Of a stretch of DNA of 64,000 bases, positions 7,656 to 15,868 are shown one piece after another. Within the stretch, counting starts at the first letter, position 1. Each line of letters begins with the position of its first letter. This stretch comes from Amorphoplanes friuliensis DSM 7358 (lineage in GTDB: Bacteria > Actinomycetota > Actinomycetes > Mycobacteriales > Micromonosporaceae), in contig NC_022657.1 of NCBI RefSeq assembly GCF_000494755.1, positions 6,912,001 to 6,976,000 on the forward strand, read 5' to 3'. The notes under the pieces were generated by a model. The model was not told the origin of the DNA, did not search any database, and saw only the letters and a program-made list of their open reading frames with translations. The position numbers and the translations under genes are program-made.

Positions 7656-9022
7656 AAAGTGGCGACACCCCTTCCACGACCCGCCGACGTGTCGTGGCGG
7701 CCTTCGCCGCCGCCGTGACCACGTTCGCCGCCGCTGCCGTGCTGCCCGCCGGGATCACCCCGGCCCAGGCCGCCACCGCCAAAGCGGCCACTGCCAAGGC
7801 CGCCGCGGCCAAGGCCTCCACTACCAAGGCCGCCGCGGCCAAGGCCGACATTCCGTGTCCGCGGCCGAAGGTGAAGCCGCCCAAGGGGCGCCCGCCGCGA
7901 CCGGTCCCGCCGCCGGACGACCCCGTGCTGCGGGCTGTCGGCGGCGACGCCCTCGACACCGACGGGCTGATCGTGCCGCCGGGCTCGAAAAAGCCACCCG
8001 CCCTGACCGCCACCAGCTGGCTGGTCGCCGACCTGGACACCGGCGAGGTGCTCGGCAGCTGCGGCCCGCACGTCTACGGCACCCCGGCCAGCGTGCAGAA
8101 GCTCCTGCTGGTCGCCACCGTCATGGACAAGCTCGACCCGAAGCAGACCATGACCGTCACCGAGGGCGACCTCGACATCGAGGTCAACAGTTCCGCGGTG
8201 GGCCTGCTCAAGGGCGGGAAGTACGACATCCGCACGCTCTGGCTCGGCCTGCTGCTGCAGTCCGGCAACGACGCCGCGAACGCCCTGGCCCGCCTGGGCG
8301 GGGGCAAGGGCGGGCAGCCGGCCACCGTCGCCGCGATGAACGCCGAGGCGAAGCGGCTGGGTGCGTACCAGACGCACGCCGAGACGCCGTCCGGCCTCGA
8401 CGGGCCCGGGCAGTTCACCAGCGCGTACGACCTGGCGCTGATCGCGCGGCAGTGTTTCGAGAAACCGGACTTCCGCAAGTACGCGCTGACGGAGAGGACG
8501 CAGATCCCGGCCCAGAAGAAGTTGAAGAAGGGCGGGTTCCAGATCCAGAACGAGAACAAGCTCATCTACAACTACAAGGGCGCGCTCGGCGGCAAGACGG
8601 GCTTCACCACGCTGGCCCGGCACAGTTATGTCGGCGGGGCCGAGCGCAACGGCCGGCGCCTGGTCGCGACCGTGCTCGGCGCCGAGGCCGCACCGCTGCG
8701 CGGCTGGCAACAGGGCGCCGCCCTGCTGGACTGGGGCTTCTCGCTGCCCAAGGACGCCTCGGTCGGCAAGCTGGTCGAGCCCGACGGCGCCGACGTCAAG
8801 GGCACGGCCGCCGACGCGAGTGTGGCTCCGCCCGCGCCGGCCCCGTCAGCACCGGCCCCGGCCGCGGCCCGCGCGGCCGGAGGGCGTGGGCTGTCACTCG
8901 GCCTGGCCGCGGCGCTCGCGGTGATCCTGGCCGCCACCCCGCTGCTGCTCCTGCTCACCCAGCGACGCCGGCGCCGCCTCCGCCGCCGGCCCGGGCGCGA
9001 CCCGGTGGTCCTGCCCCGCTGA
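7652..9022 (+). CDS. D-alanyl-D-alanine carboxypeptidase (peptidase S11), membrane anchored
   Basis: Trims the terminal D-Ala from peptidoglycan stem peptides outside the cytoplasmic membrane. The N-terminal signal sequence (residues about 12-40) ends in AQA. The three serine-transferase motifs are present: S147-V-Q-K150, SGN (204-206) and KTG (315-317). Unusual are an Ala/Lys pseudo-repeat at 41-66 and a Pro-rich segment at 70-92, which may contact the wall. A C-terminal helix (about 425-445) followed by an Arg-rich tail anchors the enzyme. GTG start overlaps the preceding stop. Confidence 0.92.
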   Translation: MKSGDTPSTTRRRVVAAFAAAVTTFAAAAVLPAGITPAQAATAKAATAKAAAAKASTTKAAAAKADIPCPRPKVKPPKGRPPRPVPPPDDPVLRAVGGDALDTDGLIVPPGSKKPPALTATSWLVADLDTGEVLGSCGPHVYGTPASVQKLLLVATVMDKLDPKQTMTVTEGDLDIEVNSSAVGLLKGGKYDIRTLWLGLLLQSGNDAANALARLGGGKGGQPATVAAMNAEAKRLGAYQTHAETPSGLDGPGQFTSAYDLALIARQCFEKPDFRKYALTERTQIPAQKKLKKGGFQIQNENKLIYNYKGALGGKTGFTTLARHSYVGGAERNGRRLVATVLGAEAAPLRGWQQGAALLDWGFSLPKDASVGKLVEPDGADVKGTAADASVAPPAPAPSAPAPAAARAAGGRGLSLGLAAALAVILAATPLLLLLTQRRRRRLRRRPGRDPVVLPR

Positions 9023-9031
9023 GAGATCCGG

Positions 9032-9529
9032 TCAGGTCGCGAGGAGACCGAAGACCCAGATCACGGCGACGGCGAGCGCGGCGGCGAACTCGACCAGCAG
9101 TGACAGGCCCACGGCACCGAGGGCCTCCCGGGTCGACGGCCACGCCTGGCCGGGTCCGAGCCGGACGCGCTCGGCCAGCCACAGCCCCAGGATGAAGCCG
9201 AGCACCAGGCCCACCACCGGCACCACGAAGAAGCCGACAACTCCGAGCACCCCGCCCGCGAGCATCGACGAGGTCGGCACCCCGGTGCTCTTCAGGCGCT
9301 TGCCCGGCCACAGGTACTTGACGACCGTGCCACCGGCGGCGACCACCGTGGCCAGCGCGAGCACCACCCAGCGGCCGGTGCCGGCGTCACCCAGGAGCGC
9401 CCAGAAGAGCACCGCGAGCCAGCACAACAGCAGCCCCGGGAGCACCGGGATCACCACGCCGAGGATCCCGGCGAGCAGGACCACGGCGGTGATCAGACTG
9501 ACGGTGGTGCCGCTGTCGGTCAGATCCAT
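9032..9529 (-). CDS. DUF456 family membrane protein
   Basis: A 165-residue integral membrane protein with four to five hydrophobic helices and Gly-rich helical motifs (GVVIPVLPGLLLCWLAV; GGVLGVVGFFVVPVVGLVLG), the hallmark of DUF456. No function is known for the family. ATG 9529 starts MDLTDSG; an upstream in-frame start at 9559 adds ten residues with no better RBS. Convergent with the carboxypeptidase gene, 9 bp between stops. Confidence 0.85.
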   Translation of the reverse strand: MDLTDSGTTVSLITAVVLLAGILGVVIPVLPGLLLCWLAVLFWALLGDAGTGRWVVLALATVVAAGGTVVKYLWPGKRLKSTGVPTSSMLAGGVLGVVGFFVVPVVGLVLGFILGLWLAERVRLGPGQAWPSTREALGAVGLSLLVEFAAALAVAVIWVFGLLAT

Positions 9530-9585
9530 ACCGATCAGCCTGCCGTAGCCGCGCCACAACCCTCAACCCGGGGACCCGGCGGCCG

Positions 9586-9831
9586 ATGGACACTCAGCGC
9601 CGCCGAACCCCCTCGGCGGCGGCAGTCCCCCCGGAGGCCGCTGTGGCTCGTGTCTTCTCCTCGTGGACCGGACGGATAGCCCTCGTCACCGGTGCCACGG
9701 CGGCTGTCCTGGCCGTGATCACGATGCTGGTCGCGCTGGGTGCCGGCTCCGGTGGCCAGGTGGGCGCACTCGTGGTCAGCATCGTCTTCGCCGCCGGCGC
9801 CTTCGCCGTACGGAAAAGGAACCCGGCATGA
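9586..9831 (+). CDS. Small two-helix membrane protein
   Basis: An 81-residue protein with two predicted membrane helices (about residues 31-50 and 57-74) and a basic C-terminus ending RKRNPA. No family recognised. Its TGA overlaps the ATG of the PIG-L gene (ATGA), so the two are probably translated together. Confidence 0.65.
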   Translation: MDTQRRRTPSAAAVPPEAAVARVFSSWTGRIALVTGATAAVLAVITMLVALGAGSGGQVGALVVSIVFAAGAFAVRKRNPA

Positions 9832-10529
9832 CCCGCAGCGTCCTGGCCGTGGGCACCCACCCCGGCGACATCGAGTTCGGGTGCGCCGGCACCCTGGCGG
9901 CCCACCGGGCCGCCGGCGACTCCGTCACCATGCTGGTCCTGACCTGCGACGGGCCCGACACGGTACGCAGCCGGCAGGCCGAAGCCGCCGCCCGCGCCCT
10001 CGACTGCCTGCTCGTCTGGGGTCCGCAGGCCGCCGAACGCCGTTCCGGTGACCGCCGGGCGAACACCCGCGGGCCGGGCGACCGCCGTGCCCGCCACAAC
10101 CGTTCCGAGCTGCCCTGGGGCACCGGCCCGGTCGCCTCCGACGCGATGACGGTCGCCGCCATCGAGAACGTGCTCACCGGGGTCGACGCCGACGTCGTCT
10201 ACGTGCACGCGCCCGACGACGCGAACGCCGAGCACCGGGCCGCCGCGGTGGCCACGCTCGCCGCCGCCCGGCACAGCGGCCGCATCCTGCACTACGCCGG
10301 CGACTCGACCCTGAGTTTCGCCCCGGCGCTGTTCGTCGACATCTCGCCCTACCTGGAGCGCAAGCTGGCCGCGCTGGCCGAGGCGCCGCACCCGATCGAC
10401 CCGGAGCTGCCGACCGGGACAGCCCGCCACTTCGGCGCCCAGGCCCGGGTCCGGTACGCCGAGGCCTTCGCCCCGGCCCGTTTCGTGTGGGACCTGGCGA
10501 CCGCCGACCTCCTCGCCCGGAGCACTTGA
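9828..10529 (+). CDS. PIG-L/LmbE-family deacetylase-like protein
   Basis: A 233-residue member of the zinc-dependent N-acetylglucosaminyl deacetylase superfamily (MshB, BshB, LmbE). The metal motif reads H11-P-G-D14-IEFGCAG. The family has HPDD, so His and the second Asp (both zinc ligands) remain but the first Asp, the catalytic base, is Gly. The third ligand region DANAEHRAA is present. A charged Arg-rich insert (about 68-90) is also atypical. Either the protein is catalytically altered or another residue serves as base. The start overlaps the upstream small membrane protein. Confidence 0.82.
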   Translation: MTRSVLAVGTHPGDIEFGCAGTLAAHRAAGDSVTMLVLTCDGPDTVRSRQAEAAARALDCLLVWGPQAAERRSGDRRANTRGPGDRRARHNRSELPWGTGPVASDAMTVAAIENVLTGVDADVVYVHAPDDANAEHRAAAVATLAAARHSGRILHYAGDSTLSFAPALFVDISPYLERKLAALAEAPHPIDPELPTGTARHFGAQARVRYAEAFAPARFVWDLATADLLARST

Positions 10530-10658
10530 GGAAAAGATCCGGTGCAACCGGTACGCAACTGATTGCGACCGGAAGGTGTACCCAGCGTCACGCAAAGTTC
10601 TCCCTTGTCAGCCGGTGCCCACCAGCCGCGGGCCACCGACAACACACGGGGGATTCAC
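10530..10658 (+). promoter_or_regulatory. 5' region of the first FliA-type sigma gene
   Basis: A 129-bp leader with GGGGGA shortly before the ATG and a small inverted repeat CGCAA-N4-TTGCG at 10554-10567. No consensus promoter can be assigned confidently. Confidence 0.3.
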
Positions 10659-11576
10659 ATGACCAGCACCATGACGACCGCTGCCGACCTTGCCGCCGAC
10701 ACCGCGACCGCCGTGCCGGCCCTGTCCGCCCGCGAGCAGGAAGAGCTGATCCGCACCCACATGCCGCTCGTCGGCCACCTGGTGCGTGACATGCTCTCCC
10801 GCATCCCGAACCACATCCACCGCGACGACCTCACCAGCGCCGGCCTGCACGCCCTGGTGACCGCCGCCCGCGGCTGGGACCAGACCCGCGGCATCCCGTT
10901 CCACCGCTTCGCGACGACCCGCATCCGCGGCGCCATCCTCGACGAGCTCCGCTCGCTGGACTGGGCGACCCGCTCGGTGCGCACCAAGGCCCGCGCCACG
11001 GACACGACGCGTCAGCAGCTGACGACGACGCTGGGCCGCACCCCGACCAACGAGGAGCTGGCGCAGGCGCTCGGCACCACGACGACGGACCTGCACCAGA
11101 CGGACAACGACGTGCAGCGCGCCACCGTGCTGTCGCTGCAGGGCTTCACCACCAGCAGCGCGGACGACCTGGTCACCGAGCGCACCCCGGGCCCGGAGGA
11201 CATGCTGATCCGCCGCGAGCAGATCGGTTACCTGCACCACGCCATCGCCGCGCTGCCGGAGCGGCTCCAGGTCGTCATCACCGAGTACTTCCTCAAGGAG
11301 CGGCCGATGGCCGACATCGCCGCCGACCTGGGCGTGACCGAGAGCCGGATCAGCCAGCTGCGCGCCGAGGCGCTCTCGCTGCTCAAGGACGGCCTCAACA
11401 CGCACCTCGACCCGGAGCTGGCGCCGGCACCGGAGAACCCGGAGAGCATCACCGCGCGCCGCCGCGCCAGCTACTACGCCAACATCGCCGGCAACACCAA
11501 CCTGCACTCGCGTCTGGCCATGACCAACGCGCAGGGCTTCACGCCCCTGGCCACCCCGGTCCGGACGGCTGCCTGA
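10659..11576 (+). CDS. FliA/WhiG-type RNA polymerase sigma factor (paralogue 1)
   Basis: A 305-residue alternative sigma factor of the flagellar/sporulation class. Region 2 (HMPLVGHLVRDML to LDELRSLDW), region 3 (RTPTNEELAQALG) and region 4 (ERPMADIAADLGVTESRISQLRAEAL) are all clear. It closely resembles the sigma factor encoded at 14771-15619, sharing HMPLVGHLVR, LSLQGF/FSLQGF, EEMLIRRE-like and LLKDGLNTHLDP blocks. The 20-residue Thr/Ala-rich N-terminal extension is unique to this copy. ATG 10659 has GGGGGA upstream. In zoospore-forming actinomycetes such sigma factors drive flagellar and sporangium genes; a similar role here is inference. Confidence 0.9.
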   Translation: MTSTMTTAADLAADTATAVPALSAREQEELIRTHMPLVGHLVRDMLSRIPNHIHRDDLTSAGLHALVTAARGWDQTRGIPFHRFATTRIRGAILDELRSLDWATRSVRTKARATDTTRQQLTTTLGRTPTNEELAQALGTTTTDLHQTDNDVQRATVLSLQGFTTSSADDLVTERTPGPEDMLIRREQIGYLHHAIAALPERLQVVITEYFLKERPMADIAADLGVTESRISQLRAEALSLLKDGLNTHLDPELAPAPENPESITARRRASYYANIAGNTNLHSRLAMTNAQGFTPLATPVRTAA

Positions 11577-11583
11577 CCAGGGC

Positions 11584-11630
11584 GACAACGGTGAGGGCCG
11601 GCGCACACGCGCCGGCCCTCTTCCGTTGTC
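11584..11630. terminator. Bidirectional terminator between sigma and helicase genes
   Basis: Two nested stems: an inner 12-bp perfect stem (11593-11604/11609-11620, loop ACAC) and an outer 8-bp stem (11584-11591/11623-11630). It overlaps the stop of the convergent helicase gene. Confidence 0.8.
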
Positions 11631-13986
11631 AGGCCAGGGCGTTCAGCACCTTCGGCAGGTCGGCGGTGTGCAGCACACCGAGCCCGCGGGTCGCCCGCGT
11701 GACCGCGACGTAGAGGTCACTCAGCCCGCGCGGGCTCTCCGCGACGATCCGGTCCGGCTCGACGACGATCACGCTGTCGAACTCCAGACCCTTCGCCTGC
11801 CGCACGGTCAGCAGCACGATCTGGTTGAGCAGGTCGGGCTGCTCCCCCACGGCCGCCTCCGGGATCGCCGCGGTCAGCTCACGGCCGAGCGACTCCTCCA
11901 GCCCGGCCGGCACCAGTACGCCCACACGACCGTCCCCGACCTCGGACGCTTCCCTGCGTACCGTGGTGATCAGCTCCTCGGCGAGCGCGCCGGGCCGCAC
12001 GCGGGCCGCCCACGGCTCGACGCCGGCGGTCCGGACCGACCGGGGCGGCTGCAGCGACGGGTCGACCGCGGCGAGCACGTCCGCGGCCACCGCCATCACC
12101 TCGGCCGGGGTGCGGTAGTTCACGGTCAGCTCGGCGAGACGCCAGCGCTGCGCGACGTAGGGCTCGAACACCTGCTCCCAGGTGGTCGTGCCGGCCAGCT
12201 CACCGGTCTGCGCCACATCGCCGACGACGGTCATCGACCGGCTCGGGCAGCGGCGCATGAGCAGACGCCAGGCCATCGGCGACAGCTCCTGCGCCTCGTC
12301 GACGATCACGTGCCCGAAGACCCAGTTGCGGTCGGCCGCCGCACGCTCGGCCGCGGTCCGCGTGTCGATCACCTCGTGCCGCTCGACGAAGGAGCTCGCG
12401 TCCACGACGTCGATCGCGGACAGCACCTCTTCTTCCTCGTCCTCGAAGTCCAGCGAGCGCGAGCCCTCGACGATCTCGAGCACACCCTCGGCGTACTCGA
12501 TGGCCTGCTCGCGTTCGCGGGCCACCGCCCGGGACCGCAGTGTGTCGTCCACGCCGAGCAGCTCGGCCAGCTCGTCCAGCAGCGGCACGTCGGCCGGGGT
12601 CCAGCGGTCGCGGTGACCGCGCAGCAGCAGCGCCCGCTCGTCGCCGGTCAGCTCCGGCGCCGCCGAGGCCAGCCGGTCGGCGTCGCTGAGCAGGTCACGC
12701 AGCACCTGCCGCGGGGTGAGGACCGGCCACAGGTCGAAGAGCGCGGCCTGGACGTCGATGTCCTCGCGCAGCTCCCGCCGGGTCTCGGCCAGATCGGCCT
12801 CCTCCAGCAGGTTGTCACCGCCGAGCGGGTCGGCGCCGATGCGCTCGGCGATCTGCAGCGACAGCGTGTGGATCACCGACGTGACGAAGATCGACCGGGC
12901 CAGGTTGTGCGGGCGCCCCGAGTTGCGGGCCTCGGCACGCGCGTCCTCGCACACCTCACGGTCGATGCGCAGCGGGAAGCCGTCGTGATCGACCTCGACG
13001 TAGTCGTCCGGCACGGTCTGCCGGTCGGCGACCGCCGCCGCGAGCACGTCGAGCATGTCCGTCCGGCCCTTGAGCGCCGCGGCGGCCGGCGCCTCGTCGG
13101 CCCGGGCCGTCACGCCGGGAAACATATCCCCCAGGGTGGCGAGCAGCACGCCCGTCTCGGCCAGTGAGGGCAGCACCTGGGAGATGTAGCGCAGGAACGT
13201 CGCGTTCGGACCGAGGATCAGCACACCCTGCTTGGTGAGCTGCGCGCGATACGTGTAGAGCAGGTACGCGGCTCGGTGCAGCGCCACGGCCGTCTTGCCC
13301 GTACCCGGTCCGCCCTGAACGACCATGACCCCCGGCAAGCCGGCCCGGATCACCTCGTCCTGCTCGGTCTGGATCGTCTCGACGATGTCGCGCATGCGGC
13401 CGGTGCGGTTGGCGGTCAGCGCGGAGAGCAGCGCCGCCTCACCGGTCACATCCTCACGACCGCCGTCGGTGCCGGCGGCCAGGTCGAGCACCTCGTCGTC
13501 GATGCCGGTCAGCTCGCGGCCCCGGGTCCGCAGATGGCGCCGGCGGGTCACCCCCTCGGGGGACACCGCGGTGGCCAGATAAAAGGCCCGCGCCGCGGGC
13601 GCGCGCCAGTCGACGAGGAGCGGATCCTGATCACGGTCCTCGGCGAAGAGCCCGATCCGGCCGATGTAGCGGGGATTGTCGGCCGAAAAATCGAGCCGGC
13701 CGAAGGCCAGACCGTTCTCGACCGCATTCATCTGGGCGAGCTGCTCGGCCCAGTGACTCCGGGTCGCCTCCCGCTGGGAGCGGCCCTGCGGCGTGCCGCC
13801 CGCCTCGAGCAGAATCGCCCGCAGCCGCTCGTCGGCCTGGTCACGCAGCAGGTCGAGGCGGTCGTAGAGCGTCGCGAGGTAGGCCTTTTCGGACTCGATG
13901 TCGTCGTTCCGCAATGTTTCCGTACCGGCGGCGGAGCTTGACAAAGCTACTCCCTGTTGTGGTAGCATTCCGAGGTCAGCGACCAT
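11629..13986 (-). CDS. HelD-type UvrD/Rep-family helicase, RNA polymerase recycling factor
   Basis: A ~785-residue superfamily 1 ATPase. The N-terminal coiled coil (about 30-100) reaches into the RNA polymerase secondary channel in studied HelD proteins. Walker A GGPGTGKTAVALH starts near residue 225; Walker B VIVDEAQ, the NYRTPAEV motif, QAKGLEFDSVIVV and YVAVTRATRGL follow in order. The family removes RNA polymerase from stalled complexes, and some members protect against rifamycins. Start is uncertain: the ATG at 13986 has no RBS and lies in a terminator loop, an ATG lies at 13968, and a TTG at 13944 has GGGAG just upstream. I favour 13944 or 13968. Confidence 0.88.
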   Translation of the reverse strand: MVADLGMLPQQGVALSSSAAGTETLRNDDIESEKAYLATLYDRLDLLRDQADERLRAILLEAGGTPQGRSQREATRSHWAEQLAQMNAVENGLAFGRLDFSADNPRYIGRIGLFAEDRDQDPLLVDWRAPAARAFYLATAVSPEGVTRRRHLRTRGRELTGIDDEVLDLAAGTDGGREDVTGEAALLSALTANRTGRMRDIVETIQTEQDEVIRAGLPGVMVVQGGPGTGKTAVALHRAAYLLYTYRAQLTKQGVLILGPNATFLRYISQVLPSLAETGVLLATLGDMFPGVTARADEAPAAAALKGRTDMLDVLAAAVADRQTVPDDYVEVDHDGFPLRIDREVCEDARAEARNSGRPHNLARSIFVTSVIHTLSLQIAERIGADPLGGDNLLEEADLAETRRELREDIDVQAALFDLWPVLTPRQVLRDLLSDADRLASAAPELTGDERALLLRGHRDRWTPADVPLLDELAELLGVDDTLRSRAVAREREQAIEYAEGVLEIVEGSRSLDFEDEEEEVLSAIDVVDASSFVERHEVIDTRTAAERAAADRNWVFGHVIVDEAQELSPMAWRLLMRRCPSRSMTVVGDVAQTGELAGTTTWEQVFEPYVAQRWRLAELTVNYRTPAEVMAVAADVLAAVDPSLQPPRSVRTAGVEPWAARVRPGALAEELITTVRREASEVGDGRVGVLVPAGLEESLGRELTAAIPEAAVGEQPDLLNQIVLLTVRQAKGLEFDSVIVVEPDRIVAESPRGLSDLYVAVTRATRGLGVLHTADLPKVLNALA
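13938..13968 (+). promoter_or_regulatory. Promoter-like TTGACA...TAGCAT reading away from the helicase gene
   Basis: A perfect TTGACA (13938-13943) with TAGCAT 19 nt downstream (13963-13968). Transcription from it would meet the terminator at 13978-14002 at once, giving only a tiny RNA antisense to the helicase 5' end. Confidence 0.35.
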
Positions 13987-14002
13987 TTGTGGTCGCTTTT
14001 TT
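13978..14002 (+). terminator. Rho-independent terminator with U-tract
   Basis: Perfect 8-bp stem (13978-13985/13990-13997), 4-nt loop, then six T's. U-tract terminators are rare in such GC-rich DNA, so this one is deliberate-looking; it overlaps the most upstream helicase start codon. Confidence 0.75.
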
Positions 14003-14102
14003 CGTTTCCTGGAAACGGCCAGAATAGCCCACGCTCGTGTCGGGCGGCGACCTCTGTTGCCCGGGTTACGGCCGGACGGGCAAGTGTAAGGAATCCGTCA
14101 CC

Positions 14103-14114
14103 GCAAGGCCTTGC
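14103..14114. promoter_or_regulatory. 12-bp perfect palindrome upstream of lipoprotein gene
   Basis: GCAAGGCCTTGC, 37 bp before the lipoprotein start and in the helicase/lipoprotein divergent region. It is a candidate operator; the binding protein is unknown. Confidence 0.35.
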
Positions 14115-14151
14115 CCGTTACGCCGGGCGGCCCATCGACATTAAGCGGTGC

Positions 14152-14670
14152 ATGAACCACAGCCACCCGTTCCGACGCCTCGGCGCGCTGGCGCTCATCG
14201 CCGCCGCCGCACTCACCTTCACCTCCGCCTGCACCGACGACGAGGCCGACGCCCCCGCCGGCAACGCGGCCGCCGCGGCAGCAGCCGGGCCCGAAGCCAA
14301 GACCATCGAGGGCGCGAAGGCCGCCGCTCAGATCACGTTCGACCGTTTCAGCGGAGGTGACTTCGCCGGCGCCTGGGACATGTACACCGCAGCCGGCAAG
14401 AAGGCCATCACCAAGGAAGACTACGTAAAGCTCAACACCGCCTGCTCCCGCAAGGGTCTCGCGATCCAGCTCAGCAGCGCCCGCATGGAGGGCGCCGACC
14501 GCGCCGTCGTGATCGCGAAGCAGCTGGTCGCGGCGCAGTCGTACACCATGGTCTACGAGGCCGAGGGCTGGCGCCTCGAGCCCGCCAAGGAGGGCCTGGC
14601 CCTCTACGCCAAGGGCGCCGACAAGGCCATCGCGGCCCAGAAGAAGGCCGGGACCTGCGCCAACGCGTGA
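14152..14670 (+). CDS. Secreted lipoprotein of unknown function
   Basis: A 172-residue protein with a basic N-terminus, hydrophobic core and lipobox FTSAC, so it should be lipid-anchored on the outer face of the membrane. An Ala-rich linker is followed by a compact alpha/beta domain (ITFDRFSGGDFAGAWDMY..., VYEAEGWRLE) resembling the NTF2-like/DUF4878 class of small lipoproteins; this assignment is tentative. It is divergent from the HelD-type helicase. ATG 14152 lacks a clear Shine-Dalgarno. Confidence 0.8.
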   Translation: MNHSHPFRRLGALALIAAAALTFTSACTDDEADAPAGNAAAAAAAGPEAKTIEGAKAAAQITFDRFSGGDFAGAWDMYTAAGKKAITKEDYVKLNTACSRKGLAIQLSSARMEGADRAVVIAKQLVAAQSYTMVYEAEGWRLEPAKEGLALYAKGADKAIAAQKKAGTCANA

Positions 14671-14684
14671 TCCCCCGTTCTTGC

Positions 14685-14715
14685 TGAGGCCGGTCCCGTT
14701 CGGGGCCGGCCTCAG
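14685..14715. terminator. Hairpin terminator between convergent genes
   Basis: The GAGGCCGG-rich arm near 14686-14697 pairs with the CCGGCCTC arm near 14704-14713, just after the lipoprotein stop. It merges into the 30-bp repeat array. Confidence 0.5.
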
Positions 14716-14770
14716 GCCGCCGCTTTCGTTCGGGGCCGGCTTCAGGCCGCCGTTTTCGTTCGGGCCGGCC
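14697..14770. repeat. 30-bp tandem repeat, about 2.5 copies
   Basis: Units begin at 14697, 14727 and 14757, each starting CGTTCGGGGCCGGC and containing CAGGCCGC. Units 1 and 2 differ at two positions. The array fills the space between two convergent stop codons, and each unit can fold into a GGCC-rich hairpin. Confidence 0.75.
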
Positions 14771-15619
14771 TCAGGCCGCTACCGGGAGGCCGTCGAGGCC
14801 GGTCACCGCGAGGCGGTCACGCAGGCCACCACGGGTGGCGATCTGGTCGTAGTACGCCGCCCGGCGACGGGCGACACACCCCTCCTTGGCCGGGCTCTGG
14901 GCGGCCAGCGCCGGGTCGAGGTGCGTGTTGAGGCCGTCCTTCAGCAGAGCCAGCGCCTCCGCCCGCAACTGCGAGACCCGCGACTCCGTCACCCCGAGCT
15001 CCACTGCGATCTGCGCCATCGGACGCTCCTCGAAGAAGTACCCGGTGATGACCGCCCGCAGCCGCTCCGGCAGCACGTCGATGGCGTGCTTCAGATAACC
15101 GAGGCGCTCCCGGCGGATCAGCATCTCCTCCGGGCCGGCACTCGGCTCGGTCACCATGTCGTCGGCGCCGGCCGTCGCAAAACCCTGCAGGCTGAACACC
15201 ACGGCCCGCTGCACGTCGTCGTCGGCGGACTCGATGTCCTCCACCGAACACCCCAGATGCCCCGCCACCTCGGCGATCGTCGGCGTCCGCCCCAGCTCGG
15301 CCGTCAGTTCCTGCCGGGCCGTGTCGGTGCGCCGGGCCCGCTGCCGCACAGACCGCGACGCCCAGTCCAGGCCGCGCAACTCATCCAGCAGAGCCCCGCG
15401 TACGCGAGCAGCGGCGAACCGCGCGAACGGCACACCACGCTCGTCGTCGAAACCACGGGCCGCCGCCACCAGGGCCGCGTACCCGGCGGACAGCAGATCG
15501 TCCCGGTTCACATGGGCCGGTACCCGGGCCAGCATCTCCCGCACCAGGTGGCCGACGAGCGGCATGTGCGCGCGTACGACGTCCTCGCGACGGCGGTCGA
15601 AGACAACAACACCGTTCAT
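14771..15619 (-). CDS. FliA/WhiG-type RNA polymerase sigma factor (paralogue 2)
   Basis: A 282-residue sigma factor with regions 2, 3 and 4 intact (HMPLVGHLVREML; LDELRGLDWASRSVR; RTPTIAEVAGHLG; VELGVTESRVSQLRAEAL). It is highly similar along its length to the sigma factor at 10659-11576 but is transcribed on the opposite strand and lacks the Thr/Ala-rich N-terminal extension. ATG has GAGGAG nine bases upstream. The pair suggests a duplication followed by inversion, with the helicase and lipoprotein genes between. A role in flagellar/sporangial gene expression is inferred from the class only. Confidence 0.9.
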   Translation of the reverse strand: MNGVVVFDRRREDVVRAHMPLVGHLVREMLARVPAHVNRDDLLSAGYAALVAAARGFDDERGVPFARFAAARVRGALLDELRGLDWASRSVRQRARRTDTARQELTAELGRTPTIAEVAGHLGCSVEDIESADDDVQRAVVFSLQGFATAGADDMVTEPSAGPEEMLIRRERLGYLKHAIDVLPERLRAVITGYFFEERPMAQIAVELGVTESRVSQLRAEALALLKDGLNTHLDPALAAQSPAKEGCVARRRAAYYDQIATRGGLRDRLAVTGLDGLPVAA

Positions 15620-15868
15620 GGGGGGTCACTCCTCGGGTACCGGCCGGCGGGGGGAGACCGGCACTGAGGAGAAACGGTGATCGTCAGCGGGTGCAGGACA
15701 GGTCACACACGGGTGCAGGGGGGTTGCAGTCGATCGGCGCGTACACTTGATCTCGCGGCCCGCCCAGTTCTGCCTCGGGCCGCCTTTGGATCGACCACCA
15801 CGCGCCGCGACCCGTGTAGGTCTGCGCCGGGCAGGACGACCCCTTCAAACTTCGGAGTCAACACCTAC
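15620..15868 (+). promoter_or_regulatory. Divergent intergenic region and long leader of the DEAD-box gene
   Basis: About 250 bp between the divergent sigma and DEAD-box genes. A TACACT hexamer at 15742-15747 could be a -10, which would leave a ~115-nt untranslated leader. Long leaders are common for cold-shock helicases; no specific structure was identified. Confidence 0.3.

Noticed and set aside
11626-13167. A 513-codon frame on the + strand
   Set aside because: Antisense shadow of the HelD-type helicase, low-complexity composition, no RBS.
14103-14114. Rifamycin-associated element for the HelD gene
   Set aside because: Half-site order and length do not match the element as I remember it, and the distance from the helicase start is large.
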